From NCBI RefSeq assembly GCF_016862555.1, contig NZ_BONE01000004.1:120167-184166 (forward strand): DNA of 64,000 nt, read 5' to 3'. The position numbers and the translations under genes were made by a program. The notes under the pieces were generated by a model. The model ran no database searches, was not told the origin of the DNA, and worked only from the letters and a program-made list of their open reading frames with translations. Source of the stretch: Asanoa siamensis. GTDB taxonomy: Bacteria > Actinomycetota > Actinomycetes > Mycobacteriales > Micromonosporaceae. Of this stretch, positions 16,715 to 28,819 are shown piece by piece. Every line of letters starts with the position of its first letter. The stretch's first letter is position 1.

Positions 16715-17881
16715 ATGGCATACCTGGACCACGCCGCCACGACGCCGATGCTCGACGAGGCCATCGAGGCCTACGCCGCCACGGCCCGGGAGGTCGGCAA
16801 CCCCTCGTCGCTGCACGCCGCTGGGCGCTGCGCGCGCCGGCACGTCGAAGAGTCCCGCGAGCGGATCGCGGCCGCCCTCGGCTCCCGGCCCTCCGAGGTG
16901 ATCTTCACCGGCGGTGGCACCGAAGCCGACAACCTCGCCGTCAAAGGCATCTTCTGGGCGCGCCGGGCGGAGAGTCCGGGCCGGATCCGGGTGATCGCCA
17001 GCGCGGTGGAGCACCACGCCGTGCTCGACTCGGTCGAGTGGCTGGTCCGGCACGAGGGCGCCGTCGCCACCTGGCTGCCGGTCGACCCGGCCGGCAAGGT
17101 CGACCCGGCCACCCTGGCCGAGGCCCTCGACGACGACGTCGCCCTGGTCACCGCCATGTGGGCCAACAACGAGGTGGGCACGGTCCAGCCGGTCGCCGAC
17201 CTGGCCGCGTTGGCCGCGGCCGCCAAGGTGCCGTTCCACACCGACGCCGTGCAGGCGGTCGGCCAGGTGCCGGTCGACTTCGCCGCGAGCGGTGCCGCCG
17301 CGCTCACCGTGACCGGCCACAAGGTCGGCGGCCCGGTCGGCGTGGGCGCGCTGCTGCTCGGCCGCGACGTCACTGTCACGCCGCTGTCGCACGGCGGCGG
17401 CCAGGAGCGCGACGTGCGCTCCGGCACCCTCGACGCGCCCGGCATCGTCGCGTTCGCGGTCGCGGTCGAGACCAGCGTCAAGACCCAGCGGGAGTACGCG
17501 GCCCGCGTCTCCGCCCTGCGCGACGCACTGGTCGCCGGCGTCCGCGGGGTCGTCCCCGACGTGATCTACAACGGCGACCCGGTCGACCGGCTGCCCAGCA
17601 ACGCGCACTTCTCCTTCCCGGGCTGCGAGGGCGACGCGCTGCTGCTCCTCCTGGACGCCCAGGGCGTCGCCTGCTCGACGGGCTCCGCCTGCTCGGCCGG
17701 GGTGGCCCAGCCGAGCCACGTGCTGCTCGCGATGGGCAACGCGGACGACCGGGCACGCTCCTCGCTGCGCTTCACCCTGGGCCACACCTCGACCCAGGCC
17801 GACGTCGACGCCCTGATCAGCGCCCTGCCGGCGGCGGTGGAGCGGGCCCGCCGCGCGGGAATGATCAAGTCGTCCCGCTAG
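16715..17881 (+). CDS. Cysteine desulfurase (IscS/NifS-like, class V aminotransferase)
   Basis: 388 residues. PLP enzyme that takes sulfur from L-cysteine and forms a cysteine persulfide for tRNA thiolation and Fe-S assembly. It opens [10 protein letters not shown]; the PLP lysine is K203 in [12 protein letters not shown]; the catalytic cysteine is in [11 protein letters not shown] (C326), with the IscS-type short loop. The next gene, 21 bp downstream, is mnmA, which needs this persulfide, so it is the likely sulfur donor. No iscU or suf gene adjoins. A GTG one codon upstream is an alternative start. Confidence 0.93.
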   Translation: MAYLDHAATTPMLDEAIEAYAATAREVGNPSSLHAAGRCARRHVEESRERIAAALGSRPSEVIFTGGGTEADNLAVKGIFWARRAESPGRIRVIASAVEHHAVLDSVEWLVRHEGAVATWLPVDPAGKVDPATLAEALDDDVALVTAMWANNEVGTVQPVADLAALAAAAKVPFHTDAVQAVGQVPVDFAASGAAALTVTGHKVGGPVGVGALLLGRDVTVTPLSHGGGQERDVRSGTLDAPGIVAFAVAVETSVKTQREYAARVSALRDALVAGVRGVVPDVIYNGDPVDRLPSNAHFSFPGCEGDALLLLLDAQGVACSTGSACSAGVAQPSHVLLAMGNADDRARSSLRFTLGHTSTQADVDALISALPAAVERARRAGMIKSSR

Positions 17882-17889
17882 GCAGCGCG

Positions 17890-17895
17890 TACCCT
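17890..17895 (+). promoter_or_regulatory. -10 box (TACCCT) giving a leaderless mnmA mRNA
   Basis: TACCCT is 7 nt before the GTG at 17903 and straddles the short gap after the cysteine desulfurase, so mnmA can also be made from its own leaderless transcript. Confidence 0.5.
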
Positions 17896-17902
17896 TGCGG
17901 CC

Positions 17903-18973
17903 GTGAGGGTTTTAGCAGCGATGTCCGGCGGGGTCGACTCCGCCGTGGCCGCCGCGCGCGCCGCGGCGGGCGGGCATGACGTCACCGGCGTGCACCTGGC
18001 GCTGTCCCGCAACCCGCAGACCTACCGGTCGGGGGCGCGGGGGTGCTGCACGCTGGAAGACTCCCGGGACGCCCGGCGGGCCGCCGACGTGATCGGCATC
18101 CCGTTCTACGTGTGGGACATGGCCGACCGCTTCCACGAGGACGTCGTCGACGACTTCGTCGCGGAGTACGCCGCCGGCCGCACCCCGAACCCCTGCCTGC
18201 GCTGCAACGAGAAGATCAAGTTCGCGGCGGTGCTCGACCGGGCGATCGCGCTCGGCTTCGACGCCGTGGTCACCGGGCACCACGCCCGGCTCGGCGCCGA
18301 CGGCCTGCTGCGGCGCAGCGTCGACCTCGCCAAGGACCAGTCGTACGTGCTGGCCGTCCTCACCCGCGAGCAACTCGACAGGTCGATGTTCCCGCTCGGC
18401 GACACGACCAAGGCCCAGGTCCGCGAGGAGGCCGCCGCGCGCGGCCTGTCGGTGGCCGACAAGCCCGACTCGCACGACATCTGCTTCATCGCCGACGGCG
18501 ACACCCGCGGCTTCCTGGCCGACCGGCTGGGGGAGGAGCCCGGCGACATCGTCGACGCGCTGACCGGAGCGGTGGTCGGCTCGCACGCGGGCGCCTACGG
18601 CTACACGGTCGGTCAGCGCCGCGGCCTCAACATCGGGGTCCCGGCACCCGACGGCAAGCCGCGCTACGTCCTGTCGATCACACCGGTGACCAACACGGTG
18701 ACGGTCGGGCCGGTCGAGGCGCTCGAGGTGTCGACGGTGTCCGGCGAACGTCCGGTGTGGACGGGCGGCGCGCTGCCGGACGGGCCGGTGGAGTGCGAGG
18801 TGCAGTTGCGCGCGCATGGCACCCCGGTGCCCGCGGTCGTCACGCTTCAGGACGGCGCGCTGGTCGCATCGCTGCGGAGCCCGGCGCGTGGGGTCGCGCC
18901 CGGCCAGGCGGTGGTGGCCTACCGTCCGGACGCGGCCGGCGACATCGTCCTCGGCTCGGCCACGATCCGCTAG
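17903..18973 (+). CDS. mnmA: tRNA-specific 2-thiouridylase
   Basis: 356 residues. Adenylates U34 of tRNA-Lys/Glu/Gln and replaces O2 with sulfur. The ATP PP-loop [13 protein letters not shown] (about 6-18), the catalytic cysteines C101 in [12 protein letters not shown] and C194 in [16 protein letters not shown], and the C-terminal [11 protein letters not shown] block with two beta-barrel domains are all present. GTG start at 17903 sits 7 nt after a TACCCT box. It follows the sulfur-donating cysteine desulfurase and converges with the reductase gene, overlapping it by 4 bp. Confidence 0.95.
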   Translation: MRVLAAMSGGVDSAVAAARAAAGGHDVTGVHLALSRNPQTYRSGARGCCTLEDSRDARRAADVIGIPFYVWDMADRFHEDVVDDFVAEYAAGRTPNPCLRCNEKIKFAAVLDRAIALGFDAVVTGHHARLGADGLLRRSVDLAKDQSYVLAVLTREQLDRSMFPLGDTTKAQVREEAAARGLSVADKPDSHDICFIADGDTRGFLADRLGEEPGDIVDALTGAVVGSHAGAYGYTVGQRRGLNIGVPAPDGKPRYVLSITPVTNTVTVGPVEALEVSTVSGERPVWTGGALPDGPVECEVQLRAHGTPVPAVVTLQDGALVASLRSPARGVAPGQAVVAYRPDAAGDIVLGSATIR

Positions 18974-20340
18974 TCGCCCGCCAGGGCGAAGCGTTCCGCG
19001 TGCACCTGGCGCTTGGGCACCCCGATCTCCCTCAGCGACCGCAGCACGGCGTCCGTCATCGCGGGCGGCCCACAGACGTACACGTCGCGGTCCATGATGT
19101 CCGGGACGAGCGCCGTCAGGCTCGCGGGCGCGAAGGGCTGGAACGGCGGCAGGCCCGAGCCCGTGCGGCCGGCGAGCACGTGCAGTGTGACGCCCTGCTC
19201 GGTGACGTAGTGCTCCAACTCCGCGAGCAGCACCGCGTCCTCCTCGCGGGGCACCCGGTAGAGCACCGTCACCGGACCGTCCAGCTCGCCGAGCAGCGAC
19301 CGGATCGGGGTGATGCCGACGCCGCCCGCGATGAGCAGCGTGGCCTCGCGGGTGCGGTGCAGCGTGGTGAACGCGCCGTACGGGCCCTCGACGAAGACCT
19401 TCGCACCGACCGGCAGGTCCCGTAGCCCCGCGCTGGTCTTCCCGACCGCCCGGGCGGTCAGTCGCAGCACCTGGCCGTCCGGCGTCGACGAGATCGAGAA
19501 CGGGTTGGCCTGCCACCAGCGGCCCTTGGTCAGGAAGCGCCAGACGAAGAACTGGCCGGCCCGCGCCTCGAGCCCGGCCAGGTCACGCCCCGTGACGTAG
19601 ACCGAGGTGACGTTGTGGGCCTCCGGCACCACGGCGGCGACCCGCAGCTTGTGCCGGGCGTTGCGGAGCAGCGGCGTGACCACCCGCCCGTGCAGCAGGG
19701 AGACGATCACCAGGCCCCAGAGCCCCCACCAGTACGCCGTGGTCAGCGGGTTGGCCCGGAAGCTGCTGCCCTCGTAGAGCTGGTGCAGCAGGGCGAGCGC
19801 GACGGCCGCGTACAGCAGCATGTGGATCGTGTGCCAGAGCTCGTAGGAGAGGCGGCGGCGGGCGAACCGCACGGAGAGTGCCACCACGACCACGATGACC
19901 GAGACCGCGAGCATGCCGTAGAGCGTCGGCGGGATGCCGAGGAAGACGTCGATCTGGTCGAGCACGGAGATGTCGCTGAGTCGTGCGTACCCCGTCAGGA
20001 TGAAGCTCGCGTGCAGCACCACCGCCCAGAACAGGGCGAACCCGGTCCAGCGGTGCCAGGCGGTGAGCTTGTCGGGGCCGATCCAGGTGTCCAGCCACGG
20101 CAGGCGGGCCACCAGCAGGAATTGCAGCATCATCAGCAGCGCGGCGTGCAGGGCGCAGAACTTGGCGATGCCGATCAGGTCGTTCTTCGCCGGTGCGCCC
20201 GTGAAGAACAGGATCTCGACGACCACCACGTTGAACGCCAAGCCGGCCCACACGGCGATCCGCGCGATCCGGGCCTGGTTGGGGGTGGCCGCCCGACCGG
20301 CCCGGGCCGTCGGCGAGGCGGTCGCGTCGGCAGCGGTCAT
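18970..20340 (-). CDS. Ferric-reductase-like transmembrane oxidoreductase with FAD/NAD(P) domains
   Basis: 456 residues. The N-terminal half has about six transmembrane helices of the ferric-reductase/NADPH-oxidase type; the helices contain paired histidines ([21 protein letters not shown] and [20 protein letters not shown]) fit to hold two b-hemes. The C-terminal half has an FAD site ([20 protein letters not shown]), the NAD(P) glycine loop [13 protein letters not shown] and the terminal [12 protein letters not shown]. It moves electrons across or into the membrane to an unknown acceptor (ferric iron or oxygen are candidates). AGGAG precedes ATG 20340. Divergent from the FkbM gene. Confidence 0.88.
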   Translation of the reverse strand: MTAADATASPTARAGRAATPNQARIARIAVWAGLAFNVVVVEILFFTGAPAKNDLIGIAKFCALHAALLMMLQFLLVARLPWLDTWIGPDKLTAWHRWTGFALFWAVVLHASFILTGYARLSDISVLDQIDVFLGIPPTLYGMLAVSVIVVVVALSVRFARRRLSYELWHTIHMLLYAAVALALLHQLYEGSSFRANPLTTAYWWGLWGLVIVSLLHGRVVTPLLRNARHKLRVAAVVPEAHNVTSVYVTGRDLAGLEARAGQFFVWRFLTKGRWWQANPFSISSTPDGQVLRLTARAVGKTSAGLRDLPVGAKVFVEGPYGAFTTLHRTREATLLIAGGVGITPIRSLLGELDGPVTVLYRVPREEDAVLLAELEHYVTEQGVTLHVLAGRTGSGLPPFQPFAPASLTALVPDIMDRDVYVCGPPAMTDAVLRSLREIGVPKRQVHAERFALAGD

Positions 20341-20405
20341 CAGTGAATCTCCTGTCGGTGGTGCTCCTCGATATGACTACGGGATTCCGGCGAGAGTAGT
20401 TCAGC

Positions 20406-20411
20406 TAGGGT
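20406..20411 (+). promoter_or_regulatory. -10 box (TAGGGT) of a leaderless FkbM transcript
   Basis: TAGGGT lies 6 nt before the ATG at 20418 with no ribosome site. Confidence 0.55.
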
Positions 20412-20417
20412 CGCTGC

Positions 20418-21161
20418 ATGCTCACCCGCGCGTGGGGAATCGCCCGATCGTTGGTTATCTATCACGGCCAGCCCGGCCGGCACCGTCGGCTCGTCCGCTT
20501 CTACGGGCAGTTCCTCGGGCCCGGCGACGTCGCCTTCGACATCGGCGCGCACGTCGGCAGCCGGGTCCGGGCCTGGCGCAAGCTCGGTGCCCGGGTCATC
20601 GCCGTCGAGCCGCAGCCCGACTGCCTGCGGGTGCTGCGCACCTTCTTCGGCCGGGACGGCCAGGTGGTGATCGCGCCGGTCGCGGTCGGCGCGGCGCCGG
20701 GGACGGCGCAACTCGCGCTCTCGACGGCGACGCCCACGGTCTCGACGCTCTCGACCGCGTGGCGTGACACGGTCGCCACCGACAGCAGCTTCGCCAAGGT
20801 CCGCTGGGACCGCACGGTCGAGGTGCCGGTCACGACCTTGGACGACATGATCAGGGAGTACGGCGTACCGGCGTTCTGCAAGATCGATGTGGAGGGTTTC
20901 GAGGCCGACGTGCTGGCCGGGCTCTCGCAGCCGGTCCGGGCGCTGAGCTTCGAATATCTCCCGATGGCGCACGACGCCGGCCTCGCGGTGCTGGGGCAGG
21001 TCGAGTCGCTGGGCGATTACGAATACAACTACTCGCCGGTGGAGACCATGCGCTGGGCACGGCCGTCGTGGCTGACGGCGGCGGAGTTGGTCGCGCTGCT
21101 CGGCGAGGTGCGCCCGACGGGCCGCTCCGGCGACGTCTACGCCCGCCTACGCACGTCGTGA
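20418..21161 (+). CDS. FkbM-family methyltransferase
   Basis: 247 residues. Class I SAM-dependent enzyme: motif I DVAFDIGAHVGSRVRAW (about 35-51), motif II ARVIAVEPQPD, and the FkbM signature CKIDVEGFEADVLAGL near residue 155. FkbM enzymes methylate hydroxyls of polyketides, sugars or lipids. There is no biosynthetic cluster around it to name the acceptor. Monocistronic by position, with a likely leaderless mRNA. Confidence 0.85.
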   Translation: MLTRAWGIARSLVIYHGQPGRHRRLVRFYGQFLGPGDVAFDIGAHVGSRVRAWRKLGARVIAVEPQPDCLRVLRTFFGRDGQVVIAPVAVGAAPGTAQLALSTATPTVSTLSTAWRDTVATDSSFAKVRWDRTVEVPVTTLDDMIREYGVPAFCKIDVEGFEADVLAGLSQPVRALSFEYLPMAHDAGLAVLGQVESLGDYEYNYSPVETMRWARPSWLTAAELVALLGEVRPTGRSGDVYARLRTS

Positions 21162-21188
21162 GTCTGGTTCTCTGACCGTGGCCGCCGG

Positions 21189-21194
21189 TACGGT
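21189..21194 (+). promoter_or_regulatory. -10 box (TACGGT) setting the start of the SCO6745-like gene
   Basis: TACGGT is exactly 7 nt before ATG 21202, which supports that codon over the in-frame GTG at 21178. Confidence 0.5.
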
Positions 21195-21201
21195 CCACGG
21201 C

Positions 21202-22041
21202 ATGGACTCGTTGCCGCGCACGATGTGGACGCTGTTCGAGCCGATCCACGACGTCACCTACTTCGCGCCGGAGGCGAGGGCGGCGTTCGAGGCGGCCAAC
21301 CTGCGCGGCTTCTGGCGCGGCTACTTCGCGGGCCGCGCCGCCCCGCTGGGCGCGGTCGACGCGGCGCCGGTGACCGCGCTGTTCTGGGGCTTCGCGCCCG
21401 GCATGGTGGCTCGGGCGCTGCCCGACGTGTGGTCGCGGGCGACGCCCGCGGAGGCGCTGGCGGCCCGCGCGGCGGGCGCCCGCAAGTCGCTGGAGTCGCT
21501 GCTCGCCGACGCCGGCCCGGTCGACGAGGCCGCGGCGCTGCTGCGCGAGGCGGCGTCCGCGGTGCCGACGGCGGGCCGCGCGCTGGGCGCCGCCAACGCG
21601 GCCCTGCCGTGGCCGACGGACCCGATCGACGTGCTCTGGCAGGCGGCCACGATCCTGCGCGAACACCGCGGCGACGGCCACGTGGCGGCGCTGCTGGTGG
21701 CGGGCCTGGACGGGGCGGAGACGGGCGTCTGGCGATCGTCGATCGACCAGCGCCGGGCCTATCTGCAGCCGGCCCGCGGCTGGTCCGACGAGGAATGGTC
21801 GGCCGCGGCGGCGCGCCTGCGCGACCGCGGCTGGCTCGACGGGTCCGGGGCGGCGACCAAGGAGGCGCTGGACGCCCGCGACGAGATCGAGTCGATCACG
21901 GACCGCCTGGCCGCCGCACCCTGGCAGCACCTCGGCGAGCGCGGGGTGGCCCGCCTGCGCGAGGTGCTCCGGCCGCTGTCGGTCCGCGCCCGCGCGGCGC
22001 TGCCGACCGAGACGCCGATCGGCCTGCCGCCGGTGGAGTAG
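21202..22041 (+). CDS. SCO6745/SalK-like protein
   Basis: 279 residues, alpha-helical. Begins SLPRTMWTLFEPIHDVTYFAPEARAAFEAANLRGFWRGYFAGRAAP in meaning: a conserved block with TYF, GFWRGYFAGR and FFGF-like FWGFAP. The C-terminal half has GWSDEEWSAAAARLRDRGWLDGSG, a winged-helix-like segment seen in this family. SalK-type proteins occur near lantibiotic genes in streptomycetes but most members are orphans; no lantibiotic gene is here. Function unknown. Confidence 0.72.
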   Translation: MDSLPRTMWTLFEPIHDVTYFAPEARAAFEAANLRGFWRGYFAGRAAPLGAVDAAPVTALFWGFAPGMVARALPDVWSRATPAEALAARAAGARKSLESLLADAGPVDEAAALLREAASAVPTAGRALGAANAALPWPTDPIDVLWQAATILREHRGDGHVAALLVAGLDGAETGVWRSSIDQRRAYLQPARGWSDEEWSAAAARLRDRGWLDGSGAATKEALDARDEIESITDRLAAAPWQHLGERGVARLREVLRPLSVRARAALPTETPIGLPPVE

Positions 22042-22391
22042 ACGTTGGCGGAGCGCCGGGTTGCCGGCCCCGGCGCGGATCGGGTGGCGTTCCCGGTCGG
22101 GACGTCCGTCGGCATAGCTGGCGGGACCGGCTTGGTTTCCGACGGAGCGCGCCGCGACGTCCGTCAGCCGGCCGTTGTCGATCGACCTGTAGCGGCAGTA
22201 GGCGAACGTGCCTCCGCGGTGTGAGCGGTGAGACAGCGTCCGTGGGCATGAAGCCGCAGGTCACGAGGTTTTCCTCAACAGGAACCGCGGAATGGGCGCG
22301 GGACCTGACGAGCCGTCCCGGGGCGCTCCCGCCACGACCCGCCTTCGCAACAGCAGGCGTCACGGGTGCGTGGCGCCAGGGGGTGTCAACG
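22042..22391. other. 350-bp intergenic region without a recognised gene
   Basis: Contains a 10-bp direct repeat GACGTCCGTC at 22101-22110 and 22156-22165, and a weak CAGGTC/GACCTG pairing across 22258-22306. The codon pattern does not support a protein. It presumably holds the promoter and 5' leader of the small membrane protein that follows. Confidence 0.5.
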
Positions 22392-22793
22392 ATGAAACTC
22401 ACGCCGCGCTTCGCATTGGACATGTTCTTCCTGCTCGGTGGCGTCTTCCTGCTGGTGGCCGCGATGACCTTCACCGCCGGCACGGCGGGGTGGCTCGCCT
22501 TCGCGGTCGGCGCAGCGGTGACGCTGGTGGGCGGTCTCAGCGCCGCCCGGGCGACCCAGCCGGCCTGGCGGGTCGGGCACGGCCTCCTCGCGGTGGCCGG
22601 GCTCTGGACCCTGGTCGCCGCCCTGACCTTCACGGGCGCCACGCAGACCTGGCTGGTCTTCGCCAACGCGGCCCTGCTCGGGGCGCTGGCTGTCGCCGAT
22701 TTGGTCGGCCACGAGGTGACGACCGAGCGGGTGGTGCACGAGCTGGTCGTGAAGAACACGCCGCAGGAGAGCGAGCCCTTGCGGGCCGCCTGA
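22392..22793 (+). CDS. Small four-helix membrane protein with internal duplication
   Basis: 133 residues. Four predicted transmembrane helices arranged as two similar halves: LLGGVFLLVAAMTFTAGTAG with LAFAVGAAVTLVGGL, then LAVAGLWTLVAALTFTGATQ with LVFANAALLGALAVADL. The T-F-T-(A/G)-G-T/A-x-x-x-W box occurs in both. A polar tail (GHEVTTERVVHELVVKNTPQ) lies outside the membrane. Function unknown. The start ATG lacks a clear ribosome site, so it is less sure than the body of the gene. A terminator hairpin follows. Confidence 0.7.
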   Translation: MKLTPRFALDMFFLLGGVFLLVAAMTFTAGTAGWLAFAVGAAVTLVGGLSAARATQPAWRVGHGLLAVAGLWTLVAALTFTGATQTWLVFANAALLGALAVADLVGHEVTTERVVHELVVKNTPQESEPLRAA

Positions 22794-22814
22794 CCTGAAA
22801 GCGGAACCACGAAG

Positions 22815-22839
22815 GGTGGCGGGCCTGGCGCCCGCCACC
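22815..22839. terminator. Hairpin between convergent genes
   Basis: GGTGGCGGGC and GCCCGCCACC form a perfect 10-bp stem with a 5-nt loop, 21 bp after the membrane-protein stop. It may serve the + strand gene and, less likely, the convergent GGDEF-EAL gene. Confidence 0.65.
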
Positions 22840-23016
22840 GTGGCATGTCCACCCACGCACGGCCCTCACCCCGACGTGGCCAGACCGGAAGTGCGGAGCG
22901 GCGGGCGGGCCTTACGGCGGCGCGGCCTGGCGTCGACGGTGGCGATCGTGGCTGTGAGGCGGCGGGTCAGCCGGTGGCGTGGGCTGGCGCCGACCGCGAG
23001 TGCCGCGGATCTGCCG

Positions 23017-25089
23017 TTACGCGCCCGGGTTGAGCGGGCGGTAGCGGCCCAGCCACTCTGCCAGCTCGTCCGCCGGCATCGGGCGGGCGTAGAACCAGCC
23101 CTGGGCCACGTGGCAGCCGACCGAGCGGAGCAGGCGCCACGTGCGTTCGTCCTCGACGCCTTCCGCGACCACCCGCAGGCCCAGAGCGCCCGCCAGGTCG
23201 ATGACCGTGCGGACGATCGCGTGGTCGTCGGCGTCCGTGGCCATGCCCAGGACGAACGAGCGGTCGACCTTCACCTCCGTCAGCGGCAGCCGGCGCAGGT
23301 GTTGCATCGACGAGTAGCCCGTGCCGAAGTCGTCGAGGGCGATCGCCACCCCCAGCTTCGCCAGCTCCGAGATCGTGGCCAGCACCCGGCGCGGGTCGGC
23401 CATCAGCGCGCCCTCGGTGATCTCCAGTTGCAGGTGGTCGGCCGGTACGGCGAAGCGCGCCAGGCGGTCCCTGATCTGGTCGACGATCTCCAGCGTGTGC
23501 AGGTCGCGGATGCTGACGTTGACCGCGGCCCGTAGGCAGACGCCCGCCGCCTGCCACTTCGCGAGCTGCTCGATGACGTCGTCGACCACGCGGCGGGTCA
23601 GCAGCCGCATCACCGCGCTCTGCTCGGCCACCTTGATCAGCTCTTCGGGGTCGACCATGCCGCGTTTCGGGTGCCGCCAGCGCAGCAGGGCCTCGACACC
23701 CACCACGGCGCCGGTCTGGATCTCGATCTGTGGCTGGTAGTACATGGTGATCTCGCCGGCCGCCGGTGTGGCCGCCAGGTCGGGGTCGAGCGCCCGCCGC
23801 AGGTCGCCGAGCAGGCTGAGCCGCTCGGGCGTGTTGTGGTCGGACTCCGGCGCGTAGACGACGACCGTGTCGCGGCGGTGCTTGGCGTCGTACATCGCGA
23901 CGTCCGCGTGCCGCATCAGCGTCGCGAAGTCCTCGCCGTGCTCCGGGTAGAGCGCGATGCCGATCGAGCCCGCCACGTCCAGCGGCAGGCCGTCGAGGGC
24001 GACCGGCTCCGACAGCGTCGCCACGATGCGGTCGGCCAGGGCACGCGCCTCGGCCGCGTCGGTCAGCCGGGGCGTGAGGATCGCGAACTCGTCGCCACCG
24101 AGGCGGGCGACCACGTCGTTGCGGCCCACGAGGCGTTCCAGCCGGCCGCTCACCTCGATCAGCAACTGGTCGCCGACCGCGTGCCCGAGGGCGTCGTTGA
24201 CGTGCTTGAACCGGTCGAGGTCGAGCAGCAGCAGCGCGAAGTGCCGGTCCGGCGCGCCGGCCGCCGCCCGGGCCGCGTGCAGGGTCGCCTGCTCCTGCAC
24301 CTCGGAGAGCAGCGCCTTACGGTTGGCCAGGCCGGTGAGCGGGTCGAGCCGGGCCAGATGCTCCTGTTCGGACGACAGCCGCGACATGCGGTAGACCGCG
24401 AACAGCGGCACCAGCATCAGCGGGATCAGCGCGACGCTCCGCGACGCCGGCCCGCCGACCAGGACCGGCGCGAGCAGCAGCAGCGCGCCGACGGAGAGCG
24501 ACTCGAACGCGATGCCCTGGCGGAACGTGTTCCACCAGTTGCCGCCGGAGTGCAGCCGGACCGCGACGGTCACCGTGCCGTACTTGACGACGAACCAGGC
24601 GACGGCCGCCACGGTCGCCGCGACCACGTCGATCCAGACAGGACCGGACCCTTCGGCGAACGCGGTCTCCTGCAGGCCGACCAGGACCGCCTCGGCCGCG
24701 CCCAGCGCCAGCGCGTACTGGGCGATGTTGAAGATCGCGCGCCAGGTCGTGTGGTGCAACTGCGTGGCGGACACGACGACCGCGGCGGCCTGTACGAGCA
24801 CCGCCGGGCCGAGACCCCAGGCGAGCAGGATCGCGAAGGTGAAGCAGATGGACGGGAAGACCGCGGAGCTCTGCCGGCGGCCGGGCGGCGCGAAGGGCCG
24901 GTAGTCACAAAGGACGGCCAGCGTCGCCATCACCCAGAAGGCGGCTGGCAGCCCGGGTAGCTCCTGCGGCAATCGGCTGATCGGCACCGCGCACACGAGC
25001 ACGGCGAGGGCGACGACGACGGCGACGAAGGTGAAGAACGACGCGGCCCGTTCGGCGGGAACGGTGTTACGCCGCGCGGCAGCGTCCAT
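23017..25089 (-). CDS. Membrane-bound diguanylate cyclase/phosphodiesterase (GGDEF-EAL)
   Basis: 690 residues. About eight hydrophobic helices fill residues 15-235, then GGDEF (about 250-420) with intact active site RLGGDEFAIL and substrate segment DLDRFKHVNDALGHAVGD, then EAL (about 445-685) with GVEALLRWRHP, the loop-6 DDFGTGYSSMQHLRRLP and catalytic KVDRSFV. Both domains keep their key residues, so it could both make and break cyclic di-GMP. The sensory input is presumably the membrane part. ATG 25089 has GGGGAGG 5 nt upstream; a longer in-frame ATG at 25137 lacks this. Confidence 0.92.
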   Translation of the reverse strand: MDAAARRNTVPAERAASFFTFVAVVVALAVLVCAVPISRLPQELPGLPAAFWVMATLAVLCDYRPFAPPGRRQSSAVFPSICFTFAILLAWGLGPAVLVQAAAVVVSATQLHHTTWRAIFNIAQYALALGAAEAVLVGLQETAFAEGSGPVWIDVVAATVAAVAWFVVKYGTVTVAVRLHSGGNWWNTFRQGIAFESLSVGALLLLAPVLVGGPASRSVALIPLMLVPLFAVYRMSRLSSEQEHLARLDPLTGLANRKALLSEVQEQATLHAARAAAGAPDRHFALLLLDLDRFKHVNDALGHAVGDQLLIEVSGRLERLVGRNDVVARLGGDEFAILTPRLTDAAEARALADRIVATLSEPVALDGLPLDVAGSIGIALYPEHGEDFATLMRHADVAMYDAKHRRDTVVVYAPESDHNTPERLSLLGDLRRALDPDLAATPAAGEITMYYQPQIEIQTGAVVGVEALLRWRHPKRGMVDPEELIKVAEQSAVMRLLTRRVVDDVIEQLAKWQAAGVCLRAAVNVSIRDLHTLEIVDQIRDRLARFAVPADHLQLEITEGALMADPRRVLATISELAKLGVAIALDDFGTGYSSMQHLRRLPLTEVKVDRSFVLGMATDADDHAIVRTVIDLAGALGLRVVAEGVEDERTWRLLRSVGCHVAQGWFYARPMPADELAEWLGRYRPLNPGA

Positions 25090-25143
25090 CGCACCTCCCC
25101 GCTCGCCCCACAGCGCGCGCCCCCCGGCGCCGGCCAAAGTCCA

Positions 25144-25160
25144 CTAAAGATCCCACTTTA
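25144..25160. promoter_or_regulatory. AT-rich dyad upstream of the GGDEF-EAL gene
   Basis: TAAAG and CTTTA flank 7 nt in a markedly AT-rich patch, 55 bp upstream of the start at 25089. It may be an operator or promoter element; no regulator is identified. Confidence 0.3.
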
Positions 25161-25226
25161 TGGGCGCCATTTGCCAACCGAGCGAAACGGACAGAGTCGT
25201 GATTAAGTTGGAATACACGGCAAGCG

Positions 25227-25240
25227 GGCAGCTTTCTGCC
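25227..25240 (-). terminator. Possible weak terminator after ligA
   Basis: GGCAG and CTGCC form a 5-bp stem with a 4-nt loop 13 bp after the ligA stop. Short, so only tentative. Confidence 0.35.
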
Positions 25241-25253
25241 GATAGCAGTCAGC

Positions 25254-27805
<2,552 letters not shown>

Positions 27806-27826
27806 CTTTCCCCACCGCGCCGCCGG

Positions 27827-28819
27827 CTACTCCTCGACCAGCCGATGTCCGGCGTCGCGGCAGGCCGCCAGCACGTCGCGGGCGTAGGACACGGACGCGC
27901 CCGCGAGGCCGCACGTCGGCGTGACCACGACCTGGCGGCCGAGCAGGTCCCGCCCGAAGCCGAGCTGACCCCAGACCGCCCGTACCCGATCGACCAGATC
28001 CTTGTGGTCCGGCGCCCGCGCACCGCTGGTCGGCGCCACGCCGGCCAGCAGACCGACGCCGGCGTCGATCGCCTCGCCGAGCGGATCCAGCGCCGTGACC
28101 AGCGAGAGGTCGAGCGACAGTGCGGAAGCACCGGCCGCGACCAGGAGCGACACGGGTACGTCGGCCGCGCAGCAGTGGAACACCACCGGCGCCCCGACCC
28201 GGTCGACCAGCGACCGCAGCGCGTCCGTGGCGACCGACGTCTCGACGGGCCGATAGGCGCTCAGCCCGCTCTCCGTCGGCACCCGCCCGGCCAGCACCGT
28301 CGGCAGCGACGGCTCGTCGACCTGCAGCAGCACGGTCGCACCCGGCAACCGCCGCCGCACGTCGTCGACGTGCCCCCGCAGCCCCTCGGCCAGCGACGCG
28401 GTCAGGTCGCGGACCGCGCCCGGGTCGCGCAGCAGCCGCCCGCCGGCGGCCAGATCCACGTTCGAGACCAGCGTGTACGGCCCGGCCGCCTGCACCTTGA
28501 CGACGCCCGTGTAGCCGTCACCCTGCTCGGTGAGCTGGTCCAGGTCGCGCTCCAGCAGGTCGAGCGCGCGACGCAGGTCGCGCCCGGGCCGGGCGGCCAC
28601 CCGCCAGCGGCCCGTGTAGAGCTCGACCGGCAGGTCGACCAGGAACGCGGCCGTGCGTCCGACGATGTCGGCGCCCGGCCCCCGGTCGGGCAACTCGGCC
28701 AGGTGGGGCAGGTCGGGCAGCTCGCCGAGGACGATCCGCTGCGCCTCGGCGATGTCGGTGCCGGGCATCGAGCCGACGCCCGTCGCGCTGCCGGCCGCCC
28801 ACGGCCAAGGATCACTCAC
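27827..28819 (-). CDS. MetE-like (cobalamin-independent methionine synthase C-terminal domain) protein
   Basis: 330 residues, half the length of MetE. It matches only the catalytic zinc-barrel domain: GVGSMPG start, LLQVDEPSLP, zinc ligands in VFHCCA and TPTCGLAG. Actinobacteria often carry such a core-MetE gene beside ligA or mnmA. Its methyl donor is not established; the lack of the N-terminal folate domain suggests it does not use polyglutamyl methyl-THF like true MetE. ATG 28819 overlaps the upstream CDP-alcohol transferase by 8 bp. Confidence 0.85.
   Translation of the reverse strand: MSDPWPWAAGSATGVGSMPGTDIAEAQRIVLGELPDLPHLAELPDRGPGADIVGRTAAFLVDLPVELYTGRWRVAARPGRDLRRALDLLERDLDQLTEQGDGYTGVVKVQAAGPYTLVSNVDLAAGGRLLRDPGAVRDLTASLAEGLRGHVDDVRRRLPGATVLLQVDEPSLPTVLAGRVPTESGLSAYRPVETSVATDALRSLVDRVGAPVVFHCCAADVPVSLLVAAGASALSLDLSLVTALDPLGEAIDAGVGLLAGVAPTSGARAPDHKDLVDRVRAVWGQLGFGRDLLGRQVVVTPTCGLAGASVSYARDVLAACRDAGHRLVEE

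Noticed and set aside
22236..22391. Possible riboswitch before the small membrane protein
   Set aside because: Only short pairings (CAGGTC/GACCTG, TTCC/GGAA) are present and no known aptamer motif could be matched.
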